Part shown: positions 44,624 through 53,279 of the stretch, piece by piece
Layout: the number at the start of each line of letters is the position of its first letter
Position numbering within the stretch: position 1 is the first letter of the stretch
Origin: an uncultured Roseburia sp.
GTDB taxonomy: Bacteria; Bacillota; Clostridia; Lachnospirales; Lachnospiraceae
NCBI GenBank assembly: GCA_900756925.1
Contig: CAAELX010000023.1
Span: forward strand, 1-59,583
Direction: 5' to 3'
DNA length: 59,583 nucleotides
The notes under the pieces: model-generated
Databases searched by the model: none
The model's input: only the letters and a program-made list of their open reading frames with translations
What the model was told of the DNA's origin: nothing
Made by a program: the position numbers and the translations under genes

Positions 44624-46117
44624 ATGTTTGGGAAGAAAAAAGAACAGACGATAGAGACAAACGGGGTTGTCTATCGCAGGGAAAAGACATGGAGGATCGC
44701 ATTATCCTGCTGCAGTTCCGGAATCGGAATGAGTTTTTATGTACTGCTTGGGCTTGCAAGCTATGTTGCAAATCAGGGATATGGAATTGCAACAGCAGTT
44801 GTCGGACTGATTCTGACTGCAACAAGAATTCTGGATGGAGTGACAGATCCACTGATCGCAATCATCATTGATAAAATGAACACCAGATTTGGAAAAATCC
44901 GCATTCTGATGGTACTTGGATGGGCGATCGAGGCGCTGGCTGTTTATATGATGTATTGCTGGGCGAGTGGGAAAGGACATGGGATCGTACTGTTTGTGAC
45001 CTTGTACTGCGTCTATGTCATTGGCTATACACTCTGCAATGTGACTGCGCAGATTATCGGACCGGTCCAGACGAACGACCCGAAGCAGCGTCCGATGATC
45101 GGTGTGTGGAGTACGGCATACAATTATATGATCCCGATGATTTTAAATATTGTATTGACCGTTGTCCTGCTTCCACAATATGGCAATGTCTATTCTGTTG
45201 AGATGCTTGCGGCATCCTGCAAGGTCTGTCTTGCCGTATCGGCAGTCGGACTGATTCTCTGTTGTATCGGTGTGTCGAATATTGATAAACCGGAGAATTT
45301 TGTGGGTATGAGCACAGCAAAGAGAAATGAGCCGGTAAAAGTCCGGGATATGGTGGAACTTGTGAAGTCTAACCGCGCGTTACAGACTTTTATCGTGGCT
45401 GCAAGTTCAGATAAGATTGCAAGCCAGACTGCAAGCCAGGCAGTTGTGACGACAATGCTTTTTGGAATTATCATTGGAAATATGCAGCTTGGAACCATTT
45501 TAAGTGTGATCGGAATGCTTCCTTCCATTGTGTTTGCCTTTATCGGGGCAAAATATGCCGGAAAGCATGGCAATAAAGAAACGATGGTTACCTGGACTTA
45601 TGTGTGCATTACCGTAACAGCGGTACTGGTTGTACTATTTATTTTCATCGACCCGACACTGATCGCAACCGCAGTTCCGATGATGATCGTATATGTGGTA
45701 TTAACCCTTCTGTTAAACGGTGCAAAGATGTGTGTCACGATGTCAGACAGCGCGATGATGGCAGATATTATCGACTATGAATTAGATCGCAGCGGCAAGT
45801 TTATCCCGGCAGCAGTCACAGGAACTTACAGTTTCATCGATAAGCTGGTATCTTCCTTCAGCGCAGCGATCGCTACCGGATTGGTGGCGCTGATCGGTTA
45901 TACAGAGCGGATGCCGCAGCCTTCGGATCCGTCCACGCCGGCAATTTTCTGGATGACTATGGGCTTATATTTCGGTCTTCCACTGATCGGCTGGGTGTGC
46001 ACACTCTGTGCAATGAGATACTGTCCGCTTTCCAAAGAGAAGATGGAAGAAGTGCAGAAGAGTATTCAGAATAAGAAGCAGCAGGAAGTAGAAAAAGTAG
46101 TAGAAGCATATAAGTAA
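44624..46117 (+). CDS. GPH-family sugar:cation symporter
   Basis: A 497-aa 12-helix transporter of the glycoside-pentoside-hexuronide family within the MFS. The signature after helix 2 (LTATRILDGVTDPLIAIIID) and the QTNDPKQRPMIGVW loop are typical. It moves sugars into the cell with Na+ or H+. The start is uncertain: the ATG at 44624 follows GGGAGTAAAA at the right distance, while the frame extends up to an ATG at 44513 with no ribosome binding site and a polar, non-family sequence. It is the first gene of the galactoside/rhamnoside region and the only importer in it. Confidence 0.88.
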   Translation: MFGKKKEQTIETNGVVYRREKTWRIALSCCSSGIGMSFYVLLGLASYVANQGYGIATAVVGLILTATRILDGVTDPLIAIIIDKMNTRFGKIRILMVLGWAIEALAVYMMYCWASGKGHGIVLFVTLYCVYVIGYTLCNVTAQIIGPVQTNDPKQRPMIGVWSTAYNYMIPMILNIVLTVVLLPQYGNVYSVEMLAASCKVCLAVSAVGLILCCIGVSNIDKPENFVGMSTAKRNEPVKVRDMVELVKSNRALQTFIVAASSDKIASQTASQAVVTTMLFGIIIGNMQLGTILSVIGMLPSIVFAFIGAKYAGKHGNKETMVTWTYVCITVTAVLVVLFIFIDPTLIATAVPMMIVYVVLTLLLNGAKMCVTMSDSAMMADIIDYELDRSGKFIPAAVTGTYSFIDKLVSSFSAAIATGLVALIGYTERMPQPSDPSTPAIFWMTMGLYFGLPLIGWVCTLCAMRYCPLSKEKMEEVQKSIQNKKQQEVEKVVEAYK

Positions 46118-46253
46118 CTATTTTTTACAAAATAACAAACAAAATAACGAAAAAATGAATGCCAAAAACAGAAAATACAGGTAAAATAAAGTATTATAAT
46201 TTGGCAGAACCGCAGATGGGGAATGTCTGGAAAAACAGGAGGGAAAAGAGAGC

Positions 46254-48464
46254 ATGAGACAGACCGTTTTACTGGATAGAAACTGGATATTTTACAAAAA
46301 TCCGGATAGCGCTAAGGGAGAGGAAGTAACCCTTCCGCACACATGGAATGCCATAGACGGACAGGACGGCGGCAATGATTATTACAGAGGAACCTGTAAA
46401 TATGTGAAAACGTTCCAAAAACCGGAAGTGGAAGAAGGCGGAAAAGCTTATCTGGAATTTGACGGTGCAGCGATGACCGCAGACGTGAGTGTGAACGGCA
46501 AAAAGCTTGCACACCATGAGGGAGGTTATTCCCGTTTCCGCGTCGATATCACAGAGGTGCTTGAAGACGATAATACACTGGAAGTCTGGGTGAACAATGC
46601 GGACAACCAGACCGTATACCCACAGAAAGCAGACTTTACGTTTTATGGTGGACTGTACCGCATGGTGCGTCTTGTCACAGTATCGGACAGCCATTTTGAC
46701 ATGGACTATGCAGGCGGGGACGGCATCAAAGTAACACCTCAGGTGACGATTCTTGACGCAGAGGAGAAGAAGGCAGAGGCAGACATTACAGTGGAAGTAT
46801 GGGTATCCGGTGATGCGAAGGAAGTAAGTGTTACCGTGGATGGCATGACCGAGAAAGCAGCTGTGGCAGACGGTTATGCGAAGGCAAAATTTGCACTCAG
46901 ACAGGTCCATCTGTGGGATGGAACGGTTGATCCATATCTGTATACTGCAAAGGCAGTGATCGAGGGAAAAGATGCAGTGGAGACTATATTCGGATGCAGA
47001 ACTTTCCGGATGGATCCACAGAAAGGATTTTTCTTAAACGGCAGATCTTATCCGCTTCACGGCGTGAGCAGACATCAGGACCGCGCGAGCGCAGGAAATG
47101 CACTGAATGTGTCCATGCATGAGGAGGATATGGAGCTCATCAAAGAGATCGGAGCGAACACGATCCGTCTGGCACATTATCAGCACGCGCAGGAATTCTA
47201 CGACCTGTGTGACAGAAACGGTATGGTCGTATGGGCAGAGATCCCATATATTACGATGCATATGACAAAAGGAAATGCCAACACACAGAGCCAGATGGAA
47301 GAGTTAGTCGTACAGAACTACAATCACCCATCTATTGTCTGCTGGGGACTTTCCAATGAGATCACAGCTGCAAGTGCCGTGGACGAAGACCTGATAGAGA
47401 ACCACAGAAAGTTAAACGACCTGTGCCACAGGTTAGATGCGACAAGACCGACTACGATGGCAGATGTCTTTATGTTAGAGACCGACAGCCCATTACTTGA
47501 GATCCCTGATATTAACAGCTACAACCTGTATTTTGGCTGGTATTTAGGAGAGCTCGATCAGAATGACAGCTTCTTCGACGAGTACCATGCGACATACCCG
47601 GATCGAGTGATCGGACTTTCCGAGTACGGTGCAGATGCGAATCCGGCATACCACAGTGCAAAGCCGGAGCGCGGTGATTACACCGAGGAATATCAGTGTG
47701 TCTATCATGAGCATATGTTAAAAATGTTTGCAGAGCGTCCATATCTGTGGGCGACCCACGTATGGAATATGTTTGACTTCGCTGCAGATGGCAGGGACGA
47801 GGGCGGCAAGCACGGCGAGAACCAGAAAGGTCTTGTGACAATGGACCGTAAGATCAGAAAAGATGCTTTTTATCTGTACAAGGCATACTGGAGTGACAGA
47901 CCATTCGTCCATCTGTGCGGAAGCAGATATGCAGACCGTGCCGAGGCTGTGACAGAGATAAAAGTATATACGAACCAGCCGCAGGTGACATTGTATGTGG
48001 ACGGCACTATGGCAGAGACCAAAGAGGGCGCGCATGTCTTCACATTCGAGGTGCCAATCAACGGAACACACGAGATCAAAGCTGTTTCCGGGGAGCTGAC
48101 CGACACGATCACAGTGAAGAAAGTGGCAGAGCCAAACCCGGAATATATTTACAATAAAAAGGGAGATGTGATGAACTGGTTCGATAAGGAAGAACTGAAG
48201 GATGGATACTATTCCATTTCCGATACACTTGGAGAGCTGTCGCAGAACGAGATGGCAAATGCGATCGTGCAGCGCCTGATAGCGCAGGCATCCGCAAGCC
48301 GTGGGGATGTGGCAGAGAGCGTAAAGGACAATGCAGGATTACAGAAAATGATGGCACGGATGACGCTTGTGAGCCTGTTAAAGCAGGCAGGGGATGCTGT
48401 GAGTGAGGAGCAGATCAAAGCATTAAACGATGCACTTCAGAAGATCCCGAAAAATCAGGCATAG
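46254..48464 (+). CDS. GH2 beta-galactosidase-like enzyme with C-terminal helical module
   Basis: A 736-aa cytoplasmic glycoside hydrolase family 2 enzyme with no signal peptide. The sugar-binding domain is at about 1-150, an Ig-like domain at 155-245, and the catalytic barrel at 250-550: HGVSRHQDRASAGNAL, IVCWGLSNEI (acid/base Glu) and VIGLSEYGADA (nucleophile Glu). A second Ig-like domain ends near 630. The last 90 residues form an unusual helical tail (SLLKQAGDAVSEEQIKAL) like that of the GH78 at 56615. The substrate is probably a beta-galactoside, though GH2 also includes glucuronidases. TATAAT at 46195-46200 and GGAGGGAAAAG lie upstream. Confidence 0.9.
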   Translation: MRQTVLLDRNWIFYKNPDSAKGEEVTLPHTWNAIDGQDGGNDYYRGTCKYVKTFQKPEVEEGGKAYLEFDGAAMTADVSVNGKKLAHHEGGYSRFRVDITEVLEDDNTLEVWVNNADNQTVYPQKADFTFYGGLYRMVRLVTVSDSHFDMDYAGGDGIKVTPQVTILDAEEKKAEADITVEVWVSGDAKEVSVTVDGMTEKAAVADGYAKAKFALRQVHLWDGTVDPYLYTAKAVIEGKDAVETIFGCRTFRMDPQKGFFLNGRSYPLHGVSRHQDRASAGNALNVSMHEEDMELIKEIGANTIRLAHYQHAQEFYDLCDRNGMVVWAEIPYITMHMTKGNANTQSQMEELVVQNYNHPSIVCWGLSNEITAASAVDEDLIENHRKLNDLCHRLDATRPTTMADVFMLETDSPLLEIPDINSYNLYFGWYLGELDQNDSFFDEYHATYPDRVIGLSEYGADANPAYHSAKPERGDYTEEYQCVYHEHMLKMFAERPYLWATHVWNMFDFAADGRDEGGKHGENQKGLVTMDRKIRKDAFYLYKAYWSDRPFVHLCGSRYADRAEAVTEIKVYTNQPQVTLYVDGTMAETKEGAHVFTFEVPINGTHEIKAVSGELTDTITVKKVAEPNPEYIYNKKGDVMNWFDKEELKDGYYSISDTLGELSQNEMANAIVQRLIAQASASRGDVAESVKDNAGLQKMMARMTLVSLLKQAGDAVSEEQIKALNDALQKIPKNQA

Positions 48465-48489
48465 CCAGAAAAAAATAAAGAAAACCAAG

Positions 48490-48517
48490 CAGGCAGGCCA
48501 CAAAAGTGACCTGCCTG
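48490..48517 (+). promoter_or_regulatory. Intercistronic hairpin after the GH2 gene
   Basis: CAGGCAGGCCA (48490-48500) pairs with TGACCTGCCTG (48507-48517) with one mismatch, without a T-run. It may protect the upstream mRNA or end part of the transcripts. Confidence 0.6.
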
Positions 48518-48541
48518 TATAAATAAGGACGGAGGCAGAAG

Positions 48542-49390
48542 ATGACAAAAGCGATACAGCAGATCATGCTTGGAACGGTAATGAGAAATGAGGCAGAGGC
48601 AGCAGAGACATTAAAGAGGGTGAAAGCGGCAGGCTATGATGCGATCGAATTGAACGGTTTTATGATAAAGCCAACCTCTTTTCTTGTCCGCACACTCACG
48701 AAGGCAGCCGGAATGCCGGTCGGAAAGGGAGGAAACTTCGACTGGAACGAGCTTGTGAAGGGAGCACACCTCGCCGTGTCAAGTGTCCACGAGGATCTCG
48801 GGACAATCAAAAGGGAACCGGATACCGTGATTGAGGAGGCAAAACGGTTTGGAGCAAAATATGTGGTAGTGACAGGCATGTACCGCTTTGATTACCGGGA
48901 CAGGGAAGCCGTACTGGGATTGTGTCGGGATCTGAATGCCTCCGGGGAAATGTTAAAAGATGCAGGAATCGAACTTTTATACCATAACCACAACTGTGAA
49001 TTTCTGAAAGTAGAGGCTGGGAAAACCGCCTATGACCTGATCCTGAAGGAGACAGATCCATCCTGTGTGAACTTCGAATTTGATTCCTACTGGCCGACAG
49101 AGGCGGGCGTGTGTGCACTTGATCTGATGAAAAAGCTTGACACACGTATGAAACTCTACCACATCAACGACCGCGGAACACGCCTCACAAAACCAGCCAT
49201 GACACCGATTCTAAAATCAGACAGCATGGAGCTTGGCTATGGGAATATGGATCTCGTATCTCTTGTGGAGCAGGCGAAGAAAGGAAATGTGGATGCCGTG
49301 ATTTTAGAGAGCCACAGAAACTGGGCAGAGAAGTCGCCGTTGAAATCTATGGAACTTTCTGCGGAGTTTATGAAACAGTATGTGAAGTAG
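48542..49390 (+). CDS. Sugar phosphate isomerase/epimerase-like TIM-barrel protein
   Basis: A 282-aa protein of the xylose isomerase-like TIM-barrel (AP endonuclease 2) fold. Metal-binding motifs are LLYHNHNCEF (about residue 142), NFEFDSYWPTEAG (about 178), LYHINDRG (about 208) and VILESHRNW (near the end). Family members isomerise or epimerise free sugars or inositols, and the exact reaction cannot be read. It lies between GH2 and GH78 genes and probably handles a released monosaccharide. GGACGGAGGCAGAAG is the ribosome binding site. Confidence 0.87.
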   Translation: MTKAIQQIMLGTVMRNEAEAAETLKRVKAAGYDAIELNGFMIKPTSFLVRTLTKAAGMPVGKGGNFDWNELVKGAHLAVSSVHEDLGTIKREPDTVIEEAKRFGAKYVVVTGMYRFDYRDREAVLGLCRDLNASGEMLKDAGIELLYHNHNCEFLKVEAGKTAYDLILKETDPSCVNFEFDSYWPTEAGVCALDLMKKLDTRMKLYHINDRGTRLTKPAMTPILKSDSMELGYGNMDLVSLVEQAKKGNVDAVILESHRNWAEKSPLKSMELSAEFMKQYVK

Positions 49391-49410
49391 ACAGAAAGGT
49401 GAAATAGAAA

Positions 49411-52080
49411 ATGGAGAAGAGGAAAGCTGCGGCGATCAACTGCAAAACGGAATATATGGAGAACCCGGTTGGAATTGACAGTCGGACACAGTTACTGCAG
49501 TGGCAGTGCACGGAATGTAGAAAGCAGAGTGCTTTTCAGATTATGCTGTACCGGAATGGGGAAGTACTGTCCGATACCGGGAAAGTGAACTCGGACAGCA
49601 TGCAATATCTGGTACAGGAACTGCTTCGTTCAAGAGACCGTGTGGAGTGGAAGATCCGTCTGTGGGATGAAAACGACATGGAGGGGGAGTGGAGCCCGCT
49701 CTTTTTCTATGAGATGGGACTGCTGGAGATGTCTGACTGGAAGGCAGAGTGGATCGACCCGGAACAGGAACTGTTCGGAGAAGGGGACGGACACTGCAGC
49801 GATGAGATGAACCGTCTGGCACTGGAAGCGTGGAATGGCAGAAAGCATAAAAAGAAAGAAATATTCCTGCCACATCAGCCGGCAAGCTATATCCGGAAAT
49901 CGTTCGAAGCTGTTTGTGGGCACATATCAAGGCTTTATGTGAGTGCCTATGGCATGTATGAGGTTTTTCTGAACGGGCAGAGAGTTGGAACAGATGTCCT
50001 GACACCGGGCAGCAGTAACTATGCGTATGAGGTGAAATATCAGGTTTACGATGTGACAGCACTTTTACAGGATGGTGCGAATGAGATCGAGATCGTGCTC
50101 GGAGACGGCTGGTATCGGAGTACCTCCGGTGTGGATGGAGACCGGGCAATTTATGGCACACGCCTTGCTGTACTCGCGCAGCTAGAGACAGATGGAATCG
50201 TTGTTGTGAAGACGGATGAAAGCTGGGAGGCGAGCCAGGATGGACCACTGGCGCAGAATGACATGCAGCAGGGCGAAGTCTACGATGCCCGAAGGGAAGT
50301 GGAATACTGGGAGAAAAAAGAACAGTGGCACAAAGTCAGAGCGGCAGCTGCTGGCACGGAAAAGCTGACCGCAGGCAACACAGTTCCAATCCGGGAACAG
50401 GAAAGCTTTACCGGGAAACTGTTCCGGACACCGGCAGGGGAGACGGTTCTTGACTTTGGACAGAATCTTGCCGGGTATGTGGAGTTTGAGTTAGAGGCAA
50501 AGGAGGGACAGACCATCACCCTGCTTCACGGGGAGACACTCGATCAGAATGGAAACTTCACGATGGAGAACTTCCAGGACCGCGGAAGACATAAGGAGAA
50601 CGGAACGTACCAGATGATCTGCTATACGTGCAAAGACGGAAAAAATCATTATAAGCCACGTTTTACGACCATGGGCTTCCGCTATGTGAAAGTGATCACG
50701 GAGATACCGTTAGAGCATTCCTGCTTTACCGCCCATGCAGTTTATTCCGACATGAAGCAGACTGCAGCATTTACATGCAGCAATCCACTGGTCAACCAAC
50801 TGGTAAAAAATGCCGTCTGGAGTCTGAAGGGGAACTTCTGTGACATCCCGACCGATTGTCCGACAAGGGAACGCGCCGGATGGACGGGCGATGCGGGTCT
50901 CTTTGTGGATACCGGGCTGACACTGATGGATTGTTATCCGGTTTATCGTTATTTCCTTGCGCAGTGCAGATACGGACAGTATCCGGATGGAAGGCTTGCC
51001 AATATCGCACCGCCGAACAACCGACCAGGCTTTATCAGCAAAATGCTCTCCGCCTCTGTCGGCTGGGGCGATGCGTCTATCCTGATCCCGTATGCGATGT
51101 ATCAGCAGTATGGAGATACGAGGATTCTGGAAGAAAACTACGATATGATGAAAAAATGGTATGGTTTTCTGGAAAAGACAGCGCACAAAAAGAGCCTGAA
51201 GCATCTGTTCCGAAAAGGAAAATACCGTGCCTACACCATGGAAAGCGGCATGAATTACGGCGAGTGGTGTGAACCTGGAAGTAATCCGAGGGAGAGCATG
51301 CGAAGTGGCAACTACGATGTGTCAACTGCCTACTATGCGTATTCCGGAAAAATGTTAGCGGAAATCGCGGAAGTTCTTGGAAGGAAAGAGGAGGCAAAGC
51401 ATTATGCCAAAATCGCAGAGTACGCCGGAAAAGCTTATCTGGAAGCTTTCACAGAGAACGGAAAAATCAATTCCAAAAGGCAGTGCCAGTATGTACGCCC
51501 AGTGCAGTTTGGACTATTATCCGGGGAGGAGAAACAGGCAGCAGTGGCAGATCTTGACGCACTTGTTAAGGCGTGCGGCAATCATCTGAACACGGGATTT
51601 TTGACCACACCGCATCTGTGTGAAGTCCTTGCAGACAACGGATATACGGAGACCGCCTATAATGTTTTGCTGCAGGAAGAGGCACCGGGCTGGCTCTACG
51701 AAGTGAGAAAGGGTGCCACAACTGTCTGGGAAACCTGGGACGGCATCAACGAAGCAGGTGTGCCGAAGGATTCACTCAACCATTATTCCTACGGTGCCAT
51801 CGCAGGCTGGCTTATCGAGGGTGTGGCAGGTATCCGCTATACAGAGAAAAAAATCGAGATACGCCCGACCATATCCGGACAGCTCGCCCATGCAAGGGCA
51901 GAATACAATTCGCCGAAAGGAAAAATCATAAGCGCATGGAAGTGGGAAGGGGAGAAAGTTGTAGTTTCCATCACCATCCCGTGTAATACGGAGGCGTTTG
52001 TGACACTGCCGGGCAGGGAGCCGGAGAAGCTTGCGGCGGGGGAATACAGCTTTGAAGTTACAAAGATAGAGGTTTCATGA
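49411..52080 (+). CDS. GH78 alpha-L-rhamnosidase
   Basis: An 889-aa cytoplasmic GH78 enzyme without signal peptide. The order is an N-terminal fibronectin-like domain (residues 1-110), a Bac_rhamnosid N-domain with YVSAYGMYEVFLNGQRVG (about 170), beta-sandwich, (alpha/alpha)6 barrel and C-terminal domain. The general acid region reads DCPTRERAGWTGDAGLF near 485, one residue shorter than the usual CPQRDERxGW. The base region is GATTVWETWDG near 768, followed by SLNHYSYGAIAGW. It is 20 bases after the isomerase gene. It removes alpha-L-rhamnose caps from imported oligosaccharides. Confidence 0.93.
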   Translation: MEKRKAAAINCKTEYMENPVGIDSRTQLLQWQCTECRKQSAFQIMLYRNGEVLSDTGKVNSDSMQYLVQELLRSRDRVEWKIRLWDENDMEGEWSPLFFYEMGLLEMSDWKAEWIDPEQELFGEGDGHCSDEMNRLALEAWNGRKHKKKEIFLPHQPASYIRKSFEAVCGHISRLYVSAYGMYEVFLNGQRVGTDVLTPGSSNYAYEVKYQVYDVTALLQDGANEIEIVLGDGWYRSTSGVDGDRAIYGTRLAVLAQLETDGIVVVKTDESWEASQDGPLAQNDMQQGEVYDARREVEYWEKKEQWHKVRAAAAGTEKLTAGNTVPIREQESFTGKLFRTPAGETVLDFGQNLAGYVEFELEAKEGQTITLLHGETLDQNGNFTMENFQDRGRHKENGTYQMICYTCKDGKNHYKPRFTTMGFRYVKVITEIPLEHSCFTAHAVYSDMKQTAAFTCSNPLVNQLVKNAVWSLKGNFCDIPTDCPTRERAGWTGDAGLFVDTGLTLMDCYPVYRYFLAQCRYGQYPDGRLANIAPPNNRPGFISKMLSASVGWGDASILIPYAMYQQYGDTRILEENYDMMKKWYGFLEKTAHKKSLKHLFRKGKYRAYTMESGMNYGEWCEPGSNPRESMRSGNYDVSTAYYAYSGKMLAEIAEVLGRKEEAKHYAKIAEYAGKAYLEAFTENGKINSKRQCQYVRPVQFGLLSGEEKQAAVADLDALVKACGNHLNTGFLTTPHLCEVLADNGYTETAYNVLLQEEAPGWLYEVRKGATTVWETWDGINEAGVPKDSLNHYSYGAIAGWLIEGVAGIRYTEKKIEIRPTISGQLAHARAEYNSPKGKIISAWKWEGEKVVVSITIPCNTEAFVTLPGREPEKLAAGEYSFEVTKIEVS

Positions 52081-52094
52081 TTGGAAGAACAGGG

Positions 52095-52137
52095 AAGAGC
52101 GGAGATTTTGACTTGGAAGAGCAGAATCTCCGTTCTT
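52095..52137 (+). terminator. Hairpin terminator after the first GH78
   Basis: AAGAGCGGAGATT (52095-52107) pairs with AATCTCCGTTCTT (52125-52137) with a G.T pair. The T-run is weak. Confidence 0.55.
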
Positions 52138-52377
52138 GCGCTTACTGACAGGTGAGCTTATGTTCATTTGCAGAATGCCTGAGAAGCTTGTGCTCTGTTG
52201 TTAATGGGAATAATTGTATCATATTTACAGAAAATTAAGAGATTTCAAAAGATTTCACAGGAAAAATATGCTATAATTTTCCATACCATAGTACTGTTTT
52301 CGGGTTGAATGACAGAATAACAGACAATTCAAACCTGGAAAGCTATCAATAGAAAAGAACAGAAAGAGGAAGGAAAA

Positions 52378-53061
52378 ATGGCAGATTATAAAGAAATGAT
52401 CGGAAAATTTGTATTAAAATATCTGGTAGTCCCGAAAGCTCCAAAGGTGGAGAAGGATAAGATCCGGATCGCCTGCATCGGTGACAGCATTACTTACGGC
52501 GCCGGAGTTACCGGGAAAAATTATAAGCGCAGCACCTGGGAATACTTTTTGCAGCAGAAATTAGGCGATGATTATCAGGTGTTAAACTACGGAATCAGTG
52601 GACGTACCTTGCAGAATGAGGGCGATTATCCATACCGCAAAGAAAAGTTCTACCGGATTACGCACAAAATCCAGGCAGAGATCTATATCATCATGCTCGG
52701 AACGAACGATGCCAAGCCTTACAACTGGGATTTTAAACGTTACAGAGACCAGTTCCGCCGCTTTGTGGCAGGCTATAAAAAGCATCCAAATCAGCCGAAA
52801 ATATACATTATGGCTCCGTCAAAGTGCTTTGTGGACGAGTCCATCGGAAAGGTCGGCTATGACATCTTAAACGAGAACATTGAGCGGAAGATTCATCCGT
52901 TCATCTTAGATTATGCGAGACAGACCGGAACCGAGTGCATCGACCTCTATGAGCTTTCCGAGAACCATCCGGAATGGTTTGACGACGGAGTGCATCCGAA
53001 TGCGAAAGGAAATGAGGCGTTCGCGCAGCGTATCTTTGAGCATATTGACTGGGAGCGATAA
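52378..53061 (+). CDS. SGNH/GDSL-family esterase
   Basis: A 227-aa SGNH hydrolase without signal peptide, so probably cytoplasmic. Block I is CIGDSITYGAG with Ser37, block II is NYGISGRTLQ, block III is MLGTNDAK (about 109), and block V is DGVHPNAKG, supplying Asp and His. Such enzymes next to glycosidases usually remove acetyl groups from sugars. TATAAT at 52272-52277 is a probable -10, and AGAGGAAGGAAA is the ribosome binding site. The space 52138-52377 shows no other feature. Confidence 0.9.
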   Translation: MADYKEMIGKFVLKYLVVPKAPKVEKDKIRIACIGDSITYGAGVTGKNYKRSTWEYFLQQKLGDDYQVLNYGISGRTLQNEGDYPYRKEKFYRITHKIQAEIYIIMLGTNDAKPYNWDFKRYRDQFRRFVAGYKKHPNQPKIYIMAPSKCFVDESIGKVGYDILNENIERKIHPFILDYARQTGTECIDLYELSENHPEWFDDGVHPNAKGNEAFAQRIFEHIDWER

Positions 53062-53076
53062 AATGCGGCTAGTCGT

Positions 53077-53169
53077 CCCGCCTTGGATATAGGTTGTGAA
53101 GCCACACTTCCGGCACCAAAGGCTATCACTTTGCAGGGCGGCATCGGGGGATTACTGAGCCAAGGCGGG
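53077..53169. repeat. GC-rich imperfect palindrome in the esterase/MutS-like gap
   Basis: CCCGCCTTGG (53077-53086) is an exact inverted match to CCAAGGCGGG (53160-53169). Between and after them the DNA is GC-rich up to about 53220, unlike the neighbouring genes. A phrase ATAGGTTGTGAAG (53089-53101) loosely resembles the core of the interspersed repeat family. No ORF is credible here. Confidence 0.6.
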
Positions 53170-53279
53170 GAGAGTGTCATGCCTGCCGTTCAAAACGTAG
53201 CGTAGGCCGGGGATGGGGATGCACCCAATTCACCAGAATTTGCCAAAAACAATTCGCAAAGAATCGAGGAAAATTTTTC

